The notes under the pieces were generated by a model. It searched no databases, had not been told where the DNA came from, and was given only the letters and a program-made list of their open reading frames with translations. The position numbers and the translations under genes were made by a program. 15,628 nucleotides of DNA, from contig JAGHTH010000116.1 of assembly GCA_018065365.1 (NCBI GenBank), positions 1 through 15,628 on the forward strand, in the 5' to 3' direction. This stretch comes from Candidatus Coliplasma caballi. GTDB lineage: Bacteria > Bacillota > Clostridia > Oscillospirales > CAG-382. Of this stretch, positions 1 through 7,537 are shown piece by piece (position 1 is the first letter of the stretch; each line of letters opens with the position of its first letter).

Positions 1-2217
1 TCCGATTGCTACGCCGTGCTGACCAAAGACGCGGTTTACTGCGCCGAGGGACTGCTCGGTCTTGAGGTCGGTCATACCCTGCTTGGCAAAAAGACGCGCT
101 CCGTCCGTTACGAGCCGATGCGCTTTACGGCAACGCCGCTCTCCATCATGGAAGATCCCTCGGTCGAACTGCTGATTTCCTCCGGCAGAGCGGTCTGCAA
201 AGCAGACGGCGAGGACGTGCAGCTGTTCGGCTTCACCTCGACCTACGCGCACGACGCAACGGTGTTCTGCGCCGCCGTAACCGAACTGAAAAATACGGGC
301 AAGATCGATCCGCGCACGCTGGAAGGCGAGGCCCACGATCAGAAAACCTGCCCGAAATGCGGCCGCCGCTACCCCGACAAAGGACGGCGCTACTGCCCGA
401 ACTGCCTCGAAAAGACCGGGCTCGCCGCGCGCATGGGCAAAATGTTCTTACGCTACAAACGCTTTATGGCGCTCGTCTTTCTGACGATGCTGTTGAGCGT
501 CGGACTTTCGCTCGTCATCCCGTTCATCAGCAACGCCGTCCTGTATTCCGACGTGCTGGACCCGAACGGAAGATTCTACGGCAAAATTGGCTTATTGGTG
601 CTGGTCATCGCCGCCACGCGATTGCTTTCCCTGCTCATTAATTTAATCACGGGCGCGGTCAACGCGAAAGTCTCCGCCGACGTAACCTACGATCTGAAAG
701 CCGACATTTTCTCCTCGCTCGGAAGACTGTCTTTACCGTTCTTCACAAACCGCCAGACCGGCTCGCTGATGACGCAGATCAACAGCGACTCCTCCACGAT
801 CTACGGCTTTTTCTGCGACGGCTTCGTTTCGCTGGTCTCGCAGATGATCCAGCTGGTCGCGCTGCTGGTCGTCATGTTCGGACTCAACGTCGAACTGACG
901 CTGATGACGTTTCTGACGATCCCTCTGTTCTTCGTGTCGTTCCGGCTGATCTCCCGCCTGTTTGAAAAACTGCACGCGCGCAACTGGTCGCGCCGTGCTT
1001 CCTTTAACTCCCTCGTGTCCGACGTCATCAACGGCATCCGCGTCGTCAAGGCGTTCTCCCGCGAGGACTCCGAGGTGGCGCGCTTCGGGGCGCGTTCCCG
1101 CGCTTCCGCGGAAGCAAGCCGCGAGCTCGAATTTACCTCGGCGCGCATCTATCCGTTCCTCGGTTTCTTTTTGAAGATCGGCGTTTACGTCGTGTGGTTC
1201 GTCGGCGGCTCGCACGTTATGAAAGGCGAAATGAGTTACGGCGACTTGATGACCTTTACGGCGTATTTCTCGCTGGTTTATTCCCCGATCGAAATGCTCG
1301 CCGACGTTACGAACTGGTGGAGCGAATGCCTCAACGCCTTGAAACGCCTGTTTGACATCAAGGACGCCAAGGTGGAAGTCCCCGAGGATCCCGATCCGAT
1401 CGACAAGGATCTCCGCGGCGAAGTCGAATTCAAAAACGTGTCGTTCTCCTACGTCGAAAACCGCAAAGTCCTCAAAGACATTTCGTTCCGCGTCGAAGCG
1501 GGCGAAACGCTGGGCATCGTCGGGCAGACCGGCGCCGGAAAGTCCACGCTGGTCAATCTGATCACGCGGCTGTACGATCCCGACGACGGACAGGTGCTGA
1601 TCGACGGCATCGACGTCAAAAAACTTTCCTTTGCCTGCCTGCGCCGGAACATCGCGATCGTTTCGCAGGAAACGTACCTGTTCAACGGCACCATTCTCGA
1701 TAACATCCGCTACGCCCGTCCCGACGCGACGCTTTCCGACGTGATCGCGGCTTCCAAAGCGGCGCACGCGCACGATTTCATCGTCGCGCTCCCCGACGGA
1801 TACCAAACGCGCATCGGACAGGGCGCGAGACAACTTTCCGGCGGCGAACGCCAGCGCGTTTCGATCGCCCGTGCGCTCTTGAAAGATCCGCGCATCCTGA
1901 TTCTCGACGAGGCGACCTCCGCGATGGACACCCAGACCGAGCGCGGCATCCAGGAAGCGCTCGAGGTGCTGTCCCGCGACCGCACCACCATTATGATCGC
2001 GCACCGCCTTTCGACCTTGCGCGACGCCGATTTTCTGATCTCGATCTCCGACGGAAAACTCGTCGAGCGCGGCACCGCTTCCGAACTGATGGAGCAGAAA
2101 GGCGTTTATTACAAACTCTACACCTTGCAGGCGGAAGCCCTCAAGAACGTCGGTATCTCCGAAGAAGTTATGGAAGCCGGCAAAGGCAAACGCCACCACA
2201 ACCACCGGCCGCAGTAA
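1..2217 (+). CDS. ABC exporter (permease + ATPase) with N-terminal PH-like domain and zinc ribbon; 5' partial
   Basis: The reading frame is open from base 1, five codons upstream of the GTG at 16, so the true start lies off the left edge. Residues are numbered from that GTG. Residues 1-95 form a soluble domain that I read as PH-like or DUF1854-like (tentative). A four-cysteine zinc ribbon follows (C112, C115, C127, C130), then a type-I exporter transmembrane domain (about 148-430) and a complete nucleotide-binding domain: Walker A GQTGAGKS 503-510, signature LSGGE 607-611, Walker B ILILDEA 627-633 with D631 and E632, switch His663. The tail is Lys/His-rich. All ATPase residues are present, so it should hydrolyse ATP as a homo- or heterodimer in the cytoplasmic membrane. 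The substrate cannot be read from sequence; position upstream of cell-wall genes hints at a lipid or envelope precursor, but that is inference. The cytosolic front end may sense or regulate. Confidence 0.93.
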   Translation, partial: SDCYAVLTKDAVYCAEGLLGLEVGHTLLGKKTRSVRYEPMRFTATPLSIMEDPSVELLISSGRAVCKADGEDVQLFGFTSTYAHDATVFCAAVTELKNTGKIDPRTLEGEAHDQKTCPKCGRRYPDKGRRYCPNCLEKTGLAARMGKMFLRYKRFMALVFLTMLLSVGLSLVIPFISNAVLYSDVLDPNGRFYGKIGLLVLVIAATRLLSLLINLITGAVNAKVSADVTYDLKADIFSSLGRLSLPFFTNRQTGSLMTQINSDSSTIYGFFCDGFVSLVSQMIQLVALLVVMFGLNVELTLMTFLTIPLFFVSFRLISRLFEKLHARNWSRRASFNSLVSDVINGIRVVKAFSREDSEVARFGARSRASAEASRELEFTSARIYPFLGFFLKIGVYVVWFVGGSHVMKGEMSYGDLMTFTAYFSLVYSPIEMLADVTNWWSECLNALKRLFDIKDAKVEVPEDPDPIDKDLRGEVEFKNVSFSYVENRKVLKDISFRVEAGETLGIVGQTGAGKSTLVNLITRLYDPDDGQVLIDGIDVKKLSFACLRRNIAIVSQETYLFNGTILDNIRYARPDATLSDVIAASKAAHAHDFIVALPDGYQTRIGQGARQLSGGERQRVSIARALLKDPRILILDEATSAMDTQTERGIQEALEVLSRDRTTIMIAHRLSTLRDADFLISISDGKLVERGTASELMEQKGVYYKLYTLQAEALKNVGISEEVMEAGKGKRHHNHRPQ

Positions 2218-2245
2218 AAAATTTCTCCGCATCGGTTTACATAAT

Positions 2246-2268
2246 GCCCGGGATGCTTCGTTCCGGGC
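2246..2268 (+). other. Short G+C-rich hairpin between the ABC exporter and NUDIX genes
   Basis: GCCCGG (2246-2251) pairs with CCGGGC (2263-2268) across an 11-nt loop. It sits in the 70-nt gap after the exporter stop. No T-run follows, so it does not look like a normal intrinsic terminator. It could protect the upstream mRNA 3' end or weakly attenuate read-through into the next gene. Its function is unknown. Confidence 0.35.
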
Positions 2269-2287
2269 GCAATGAAAGGCCTCTGCC

Positions 2288-2754
2288 ATGCTTCAAACCA
2301 CCCTCTGCTATCCCGAAAAGGACGGCAAATATCTGATGCTGCATCGCGTCAAAAAAGAACACGACGTCAACCGCGACAAATGGATCGGCATCGGCGGAAA
2401 ATTCGAGTCCGGCGAAAGCCCGGAAGACTGTATGCTGCGCGAATTCACCGAGGAGACCGGCATGACCGCGACCGCGTGGCGCTACCGCGGCATCGTAACT
2501 TTCGTTTCGCCCGAATGGACGGAATATATGCATCTGTTTTCGGTTACGGCGTTCTCCGGCAAAATGAAAGAATGCGACGAGGGCGAACTCGCGTGGATCG
2601 AAAAAGAGAAACTGTACGAACTGCCGATGTGGGAGGGCGACAAACTGTTTTTGGAACTGCTGACCGACCGGAAGAGCCGTTCTTCTCCCTCAAACTCGTT
2701 TACGAGGGCGAAAAATTGGTGTCTGCCTACAAGAACGGCACCCGCGTCCGCTGA
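2288..2754 (+). CDS. NUDIX hydrolase (8-oxo-dGTP diphosphatase-like), apparently frameshifted near its 3' end
   Basis: The N-terminal part has a perfect NUDIX box at residues 37-59: G37, E43, then R51-E52-F53-T-E55-E56-T-G58-M59. This is the Mg-binding site that hydrolyses nucleoside diphosphate linkages; small proteins of this kind usually sanitise oxidised dNTPs. After about L125 (near base 2660) the starting frame runs into Ser/Arg-rich sequence unlike the family and continues to 3028, overlapping the next gene by about 240 nt. The frame one base back reads DRPEEPFFSLKLVYEGEKL and stops at 2752-2754, the expected NUDIX C-terminus and 33 nt before the next start. The intact protein would be about 155 residues, the usual size. 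One base therefore appears lost around 2657-2668, as a real mutation or a sequencing/assembly error. Weak SD-like AAAGG precedes the ATG. Confidence 0.8.
2657..2668 (+). other. Probable frameshift site in the NUDIX gene
   Basis: Up to here the coding signal is in the frame of 2288; from about 2665 to 2754 it is in the frame of 2272. The sequence has a short CTGCTGACCGACCGG repeat-like context. Inserting one base after the second CTG gives E-L-L-D-R-P-E-E-P-F-F, a family-like join. A run of five T (2648-2652) just upstream is an alternative indel site but gives a less family-like junction. No canonical slippery heptamer in the correct phase is visible. Confidence 0.65.
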
Positions 2755-2787
2755 AACGCATATCCTGCTACGGCAAGGAGAGATTCT

Positions 2788-3564
2788 ATGGAAACAACGA
2801 TCCGACAACTGCATATCCACGCGGAAACGCGCGGTACGGCTTCCGACCTTCCGCTCGTCGTGTTTCTGCACGGCTGGGGATGTGAGGGAAAGATCTTCGG
2901 CGCGCTGTTGGACACCGCGGTCGAAAAATACCCCGCGCTCTCACCCGACCTGCCCGGGTTTGGTGCCAGCGACGAGCCGCCTGCACCGTGGAGCGTGGAC
3001 GAATACGCCGACCTCGTGTGCGAACTGATCGCCTTAAACGGCGCAAAGGAAGTCATCCTCGTCGGGCATTCGTTCGGCGGCAGAGTGATCTTCAAACTCG
3101 CTTCGCGAAAAGGACTGCCGTTTGCGATCTCCAAAATCGTCTTATTCGACGCGGCGGGCGTCAAGCCGAAACGCACGCTCGGCTATTACCGCAAGGTTTA
3201 CACCTACAAGCTCGGCAAAACGGTGCTTTCGTGGAAGCCCGTGCGGAAACTGTTCCCGCACGCGCTGGAAGAATTCCGTTCCGGCAGGGGCTCTTCCGAT
3301 TACGCAAACGCGAGCCCGGTCATGAAAGCCACGCTCTCGAAAGCGGTCAACGAAGACCTGTCGCCGCTGTTCCCGCACATCCAACCCCCGACGCTGCTGA
3401 TCTGGGGAACGGCTGACACCGCGACGCCGCTCTCGGACGCGCTCCGCATGGAAAAAGAGTTGGTCGATGCCGGTTTGGTGCGCTGCGAGGGCGCCGGACA
3501 CTTCTCGTTTTTGGAACGTCCCGCTCTGTGCGACGCCGCTTTCCGCAGTTTTCTGGAGATTTGA
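2788..3564 (+). CDS. Alpha/beta hydrolase fold protein
   Basis: This 258-residue protein is a typical single-domain alpha/beta hydrolase. The oxyanion-hole region is HGWG near residue 28. The nucleophile elbow is G93-H94-S95-F-G-G, the acid is D210 in a WGTAD segment after the strand LLIWG, and the catalytic His is H238 in GAGHFSF. The triad is complete, so it should be an active esterase, lipase or amidase-like enzyme. No signal peptide is visible, so it acts in the cytosol. The start is supported by AAGGAG at 2775-2780, 7 nt before ATG. It ends only 3 nt before the MurF-like gene, so the two are almost certainly co-transcribed and translationally close. Substrate is unknown; context suggests a cell-envelope or peptide-related ester or amide, which is inference. 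Confidence 0.93.
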   Translation: METTIRQLHIHAETRGTASDLPLVVFLHGWGCEGKIFGALLDTAVEKYPALSPDLPGFGASDEPPAPWSVDEYADLVCELIALNGAKEVILVGHSFGGRVIFKLASRKGLPFAISKIVLFDAAGVKPKRTLGYYRKVYTYKLGKTVLSWKPVRKLFPHALEEFRSGRGSSDYANASPVMKATLSKAVNEDLSPLFPHIQPPTLLIWGTADTATPLSDALRMEKELVDAGLVRCEGAGHFSFLERPALCDAAFRSFLEI

Positions 3565-3567
3565 ACG

Positions 3568-5109
3568 ATGGTGCTTTACATTCTGTTTCTTCTGTTTTCC
3601 GCGCTCGCGGCGTGGAACGGCATCCGCCGCTTCTTACACGTTTTTCAGCTGAATTCCTACAAAACCGACACGCAGCTTCGCTGGATGAAAACGCACCCGG
3701 AGCGCCTGCTCTGCCTGCTTCCCGCCCTGCTTGCCGTCCCCTTTGCCTGCGTAAACGCGCTGTGGGCGCAGATCGTGTGTACCGTCTGGACCGCGCTCGC
3801 CATTCTCACGCTGCTGCCGCGCAAGGCGAAAAAACCGCTGGTCTGGACTGCTCGTGCAAAACGGCTCGCCGCCGCAAACGCACTGCTGTTCCTGCTGCTT
3901 GCCGTCGCGGGATATTTCTGCAGCGGCGCTCTGCGTTACCTGCTGCCCGCGCTGGCTCCGGCGTTCTCGCCGCTGTTTCTGCTGTTTACGAACCTGCTTT
4001 GCGCCCCGATCGAAAAGGCGATCCGGCAATGGTACGTGAACGACGCCGTCAAAAAACTGCGCGCCTGCCCGGACCTTGTCGTGTTCGGCATCACGGGCTC
4101 GTACGGCAAAACGAGCGTCAAAACCTATCTCGGTCAACTGCTTTCGGCAAAATACGACACGCTGATCACGCCCGAAAGTTACAATACCCCCATGGGTGTC
4201 GTCCGCACGGTGCGCGAACGCCTCAAAGCCACCCACCGCATTTTCGTCTGCGAAATGGGCGCCCGCCGCGTCGGCGACATCAAGGAACTCTGCGATCTGG
4301 TGCATCCGCGCTGCGGACTCATCACGGCGGTCGGAAACCAGCACCTCGAAACGTTCCACACCCCCGAAAACATCTTAAAAACCAAATTCGAACTTGCCGA
4401 CGCGCTTCCCGCGGACGGACTGCTCTTTCTGAACGCCGACAGCGAGCCGATCCGCGCGCACCTGCCCTCGCTCGACCGCCCGTACATCACTTACGGAACG
4501 ACCGACGACTGCGACTACTACGCGTCCGACGTTTCGCTCACGCCAAACGGCACCTCGTTCGTCCTGCACGCCAAAGACGGCGGCTGCTATCCGTTCCGTA
4601 TGAAACTGATCGGCACCCACAGCGTGCTGAACGTTACGGGCGCGCTCGCGGTCTGCTTGACGTTCGGCATTTCGCCCGAATTGCTGGCGCCTGCGGTACG
4701 GAAACTCGAAGCCGTTCCGCACAGAATGCAGTTGCTGCCCGGCGACATCACCTACATCGACGACGCCTATAACTCCAACCCCGCCGGCTGCAAAGCGGCG
4801 CTGACGACGCTTTCCATGTTCGACTGCTGCCGGATCCTCGTAACGCCCGGCATGGTGGAATTGGGAGACGATATGGAGAGATGCAACCGCGAATTCGGCA
4901 GACAGGCAAGCGAGGTCTGCGACGAAGTTTATTTGGTCGGCGAAGCGCAGGCGGTACCGATCCGCGCCGGTTTGACAGACGGCGGGTTTGCGGAGTCGAA
5001 GATCCACGTCGTCCACACCCTGCAGGACGCCCTCTCCGCCGTCCGCGCCTTGAAAGCGGAAAAACCCAAGATCGTCTTATTGGAAAACGATTTGCCCGAT
5101 AACTATTGA
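3568..5109 (+). CDS. Membrane-anchored MurF-like Mur ligase (UDP-MurNAc-tripeptide D-Ala-D-Ala ligase family)
   Basis: This is a 513-residue Mur ligase with an unusual front end. Residues 1-145 hold about five hydrophobic segments (roughly 2-18, 47-66, 68-84, 100-117, 124-144). The ATP-dependent ligase core follows: P-loop GITGSYGKTS 174-183 with K181, Mg-binding-type EMGA at 229-232, GNQHLE around H259, a Lys (K273) where family members carry the carbamylated lysine, and the MurF hallmark DDAYNSNP 398-405. Canonical MurF (about 450 residues) joins D-Ala-D-Ala to UDP-MurNAc-tripeptide and has an N-terminal UDP-MurNAc-binding domain; that domain appears to be replaced by the membrane region here. 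The enzyme may therefore work on a membrane-bound acceptor such as a lipid-linked precursor. The gene starts 3 nt after the hydrolase and lies 34 nt before ddl, which could supply its dipeptide. The C-terminus ends in LLENDLPDNY rather than the usual MurF tail. Confidence 0.88.
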   Translation: MVLYILFLLFSALAAWNGIRRFLHVFQLNSYKTDTQLRWMKTHPERLLCLLPALLAVPFACVNALWAQIVCTVWTALAILTLLPRKAKKPLVWTARAKRLAAANALLFLLLAVAGYFCSGALRYLLPALAPAFSPLFLLFTNLLCAPIEKAIRQWYVNDAVKKLRACPDLVVFGITGSYGKTSVKTYLGQLLSAKYDTLITPESYNTPMGVVRTVRERLKATHRIFVCEMGARRVGDIKELCDLVHPRCGLITAVGNQHLETFHTPENILKTKFELADALPADGLLFLNADSEPIRAHLPSLDRPYITYGTTDDCDYYASDVSLTPNGTSFVLHAKDGGCYPFRMKLIGTHSVLNVTGALAVCLTFGISPELLAPAVRKLEAVPHRMQLLPGDITYIDDAYNSNPAGCKAALTTLSMFDCCRILVTPGMVELGDDMERCNREFGRQASEVCDEVYLVGEAQAVPIRAGLTDGGFAESKIHVVHTLQDALSAVRALKAEKPKIVLLENDLPDNY

Positions 5110-5143
5110 TTTTTCACTCCCAACGAACGAAAGGACTCCCTAT

Positions 5144-6337
5144 ATGAAAATCAAACTTGCCGTCCTGTTCGGCGGAAAAAGCGTCGAACACGAGATCTCC
5201 GTCATTTCGGCGTTGCAGGCGATGAACTCCCTCGACACCGAAAAATACGAGATCATCCCCGTTTACATGACCAAACAGAACGATTTTTACACGGGAAACG
5301 CGCTCCGCGACATCGAGAAATACCGCGACATCGCGAAACTGCTGACCGAAGCGACGCGCGTAACCTTCGTGTCCGAAAACGGAAAGACGCGTTTGGATCG
5401 GCTTCCCGCCAAAAAATTCGGCTCGAACACCGTGTCCGAGATCGACGTCGCGTTCCCGATCGTACACGGCACCAACGTCGAAGACGGCGCTTTGCAGGGC
5501 TTTTTGAAAACGCTGAATCTGCCCTTCGTCGGCTGCGACGTGCTTGCGTCCGCCGTCGGTATGGACAAGTTCGTGATGAAAACGATCTTAAAAGACGCGG
5601 GCTTCCCCGTTCTGCCCGCCCTGCGCTACGCCGCAAAGGACTACAACCACCCCGAAACGATGCTTGCCGAGATCGAAACGAAGATCGGCTACCCCGTGAT
5701 TGTCAAACCGGTCAACCTCGGCTCGTCCGTCGGCATTTCCAAAGCGCACGACCGCGCTTCGCTGGAAAACGCGCTGGACACCGCCTTTTCGTTCGCGGAC
5801 ACCGTACTGATCGAACGCGCGATCACGCATCTGCGCGAGATCAACTGCTCGGTGGTCGGCGATGAGAACGGCGCCGAAGCGTCGGTGCTGGAGGAGCCCG
5901 TCATGCAGGACGAGATCCTCTCCTATAAGGACAAATACATGGACGGCGGCAAGGACGGAAAATCTTCCGGCATGGCGTCCTTAAAGCGCAAGATCCCCGC
6001 AGAACTGCCCGAAGACCGCACCGAAGCCATCCGCACGCTCGCCGTGAACGCGTTTCTGACGCTCGGCTGCTCGGGCGTGTCGCGCATCGACTTTATGATC
6101 GACTGCGACGAAGACAAAGTCTATCTCAACGAGATCAACACCATCCCCGGCTCCCTTTCGTTCTACCTCTGGGAGCCGAAAGGACTGAAATACAAAGCCC
6201 TGCTCGACCGCTTGGTGCAGACGGCGCTCGACCGCGCGCGTAAGCAGCAGAGCATCACCTACACGTTCGACACCAACGTGTTCGCAATGGGCAGCGGCTT
6301 CGGCGGCGCAAAGGGCGCAAAGGGCGCCAAACGATGA
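5144..6337 (+). CDS. ddl: D-alanine--D-alanine ligase
   Basis: This 397-residue ATP-grasp ligase condenses two D-Ala with ATP to give the dipeptide for the peptidoglycan stem. The N-terminal D-Ala site motif is GGKSVEHEIS 10-19 (E15). ATP-grasp elements are PVIVKP 184-189 and LGSSVGIS 192-199. The omega loop has SYKDKY 260-265, whose K264-Y265 pair matches the KY of D-Ala-D-Ala ligases rather than the His of VanA-type D-Ala-D-Lac ligases. The metal-binding end is RIDF 314-317 and LNEINTIPGS 328-337 (E330, N332). After the PGS motif the sequence (SFYLWEP) differs from the E. coli type, as in a clostridial subgroup. The last residues are a Gly/Ala/Lys tail with a GAK repeat. AAGGA at 5131-5135 supports the start. 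The stop overlaps the next ATG by 4 nt, so the dockerin gene is translationally coupled. Confidence 0.95.
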   Translation: MKIKLAVLFGGKSVEHEISVISALQAMNSLDTEKYEIIPVYMTKQNDFYTGNALRDIEKYRDIAKLLTEATRVTFVSENGKTRLDRLPAKKFGSNTVSEIDVAFPIVHGTNVEDGALQGFLKTLNLPFVGCDVLASAVGMDKFVMKTILKDAGFPVLPALRYAAKDYNHPETMLAEIETKIGYPVIVKPVNLGSSVGISKAHDRASLENALDTAFSFADTVLIERAITHLREINCSVVGDENGAEASVLEEPVMQDEILSYKDKYMDGGKDGKSSGMASLKRKIPAELPEDRTEAIRTLAVNAFLTLGCSGVSRIDFMIDCDEDKVYLNEINTIPGSLSFYLWEPKGLKYKALLDRLVQTALDRARKQQSITYTFDTNVFAMGSGFGGAKGAKGAKR

Positions 6338-7464
6338 ATCGGCTGACGGGCGGCAAACGGCTGCTCTGCCTGCTTTCCGCGCTCTGTCTGCTTGCCGCGC
6401 TCTGCCTGCCGGCTCCGCTTTCCGTGTCCGCGGGGAACACCCTGCCGGGCGATCTGGACGGCAGCGGCAGGATCGACGCGTTCGATTACCAATTACTCAA
6501 AGCGCATATCCTCGGCACCTTCCCGGAAGCCCTTGACGGCGACCTGGACGGCAGCGGCAAGACCGACGCGTTCGACTACCAACTGCTCAAAGCGCACATT
6601 CTCGGCACCTACGACCTCGCAAAGCGCCGCGCGATCCCCCGAAACGACGACGAGCGCTTTGCCCTGCTTTCGTCTTTACGCGGGAACGACCTCTACCACG
6701 ATTTTGACGTGTCGTCCCTCTCCGCATCGCAAAAAACCGCCCTCGCGGAGCTGACGGACTATCTGCGCGCGTCGGACTACGGCGTGATCTGCTGCGACCT
6801 TTCTCTCGATCATCTGCTCGCGGTCGGCTGCGAATACGTATTCCGGACGGCGAGCGTCGCCAAACTCCCGTTCGTCAAATACCTCTGCACGCTCGCGGAC
6901 GCCGGCGAAATTGATCCAAGCGAACGCCTGACGATGCAATCGCGCCACATTTCGACGGGGTCTGGCATCCTGTACGCCGATCCGCCGGGCAGCACCTATT
7001 CCCTGCGCGAACTGATGAACGCCACGATCCGACATTCCGACAACACGGCGTACAAAATGCTGATCGAGCGTTTCCAAACCGACCGCTATACCGACTACCT
7101 GAAAGCCCTCGGCTCGACCTACCGCCCGTCCGTGAACGGCTACGGCTATTTCACGGCGCCGCAGATTGCCGCCTTGCTGTTCGACGTTGCCCGGTACACC
7201 GGTGAGAACGCCCGCTTCCTGCAAAACGCCGGCTGCCACACCTCCTACGCGATGCAGATCCCCTACGCACTGAAAGGCAAGCCCGTCTTCCACAAATACG
7301 GCGCGCTCTCTCCCGACGACGCCCCGACCTACCACGACGTCGCGATCGTCTATGGAGAACACCCCTATCTGCTCGTCATTCTGACTTCGATCGACATCAC
7401 GGACACCGCACGGGACGAGCCGTTCCGCAAGATCGCTTCGTGGTGCGACCAACTGTTCGGCTGA
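6334..7464 (+). CDS. Secreted type I dockerin fused to a class A beta-lactamase-like serine hydrolase
   Basis: This 376-residue protein starts with a signal peptide (1-33, VSA cleavage region). A complete type I dockerin follows as two near-identical Ca-binding repeats: D40-x-D42-x-S44...D51 and D70-x-D72-x-S74...D81, each followed by a YQLLKAHILGT helix. Residues about 105-376 resemble the class A beta-lactamase / Beta-lactamase2 fold: S174-V-A-K177 (SxxK), S235-D236-N237 (SDN) 61 residues later, K321-Y322-G323 at the KTG position, and TAPQIAALL like the TTP segment. No ExxLN omega-loop Glu (Glu166 equivalent) is visible, so efficient deacylation of beta-lactams is doubtful; a peptidase or esterase-like or binding role is equally possible. 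The dockerin predicts attachment outside the cell to a cohesin scaffold. ATG overlaps the ddl stop; AAAGGG at 6319-6324 inside the ddl tail can serve as ribosome binding site. Confidence 0.88.
   Translation: MNRLTGGKRLLCLLSALCLLAALCLPAPLSVSAGNTLPGDLDGSGRIDAFDYQLLKAHILGTFPEALDGDLDGSGKTDAFDYQLLKAHILGTYDLAKRRAIPRNDDERFALLSSLRGNDLYHDFDVSSLSASQKTALAELTDYLRASDYGVICCDLSLDHLLAVGCEYVFRTASVAKLPFVKYLCTLADAGEIDPSERLTMQSRHISTGSGILYADPPGSTYSLRELMNATIRHSDNTAYKMLIERFQTDRYTDYLKALGSTYRPSVNGYGYFTAPQIAALLFDVARYTGENARFLQNAGCHTSYAMQIPYALKGKPVFHKYGALSPDDAPTYHDVAIVYGEHPYLLVILTSIDITDTARDEPFRKIASWCDQLFG
6448..6612 (+). repeat. Tandem dockerin repeat, 90-nt period
   Basis: Two copies (about 6448-6522 and 6538-6612) are near-identical at both DNA and protein level, with mostly third-position differences. 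The protein copies are GDLDGSGRIDAFDYQLLKAH and GDLDGSGKTDAFDYQLLKAH. Positions 10-11 of each Ca loop, the usual cohesin-contact residues, are Ala-Phe in both copies, which gives the twofold symmetry expected of dual-mode cohesin binding. Confidence 0.9.
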
Positions 7465-7537
7465 CCGCCGGACGCAAAAAATACACTTTTATTTCGGAAG
7501 TATCATCATCACCAATCTTCTTTCCATTTCAATCGGT

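Noticed and set aside
2246..2268. Intrinsic terminator after the ABC exporter
   Set aside because: The hairpin has no following T-run, so it is listed only as a hairpin of unknown role.
733..2289. Minus-strand open frame of 518 codons opposite the ABC exporter
   Set aside because: Composition is that of a shadow frame; the plus strand holds complete ABC transporter motifs.
2645..2665. Programmed -1 ribosomal frameshift in the NUDIX gene
   Set aside because: The T-run is not a proper X XXY YYZ site in phase, no strong downstream structure is evident, and a single lost base is simpler.
2755..3028. C-terminal extension of the NUDIX frame to 3028
   Set aside because: It overlaps the well-supported alpha/beta hydrolase by about 240 nt and reads as Ser/Arg/Thr-rich noise, while the neighbouring frame carries the NUDIX tail.
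5144..6337. VanA/VanB-type D-Ala-D-Lac ligase
   Set aside because: The omega loop has a Lys-Tyr pair (K264-Y265) as in D-Ala-D-Ala ligases, and no VanH- or VanX-like gene is adjacent.
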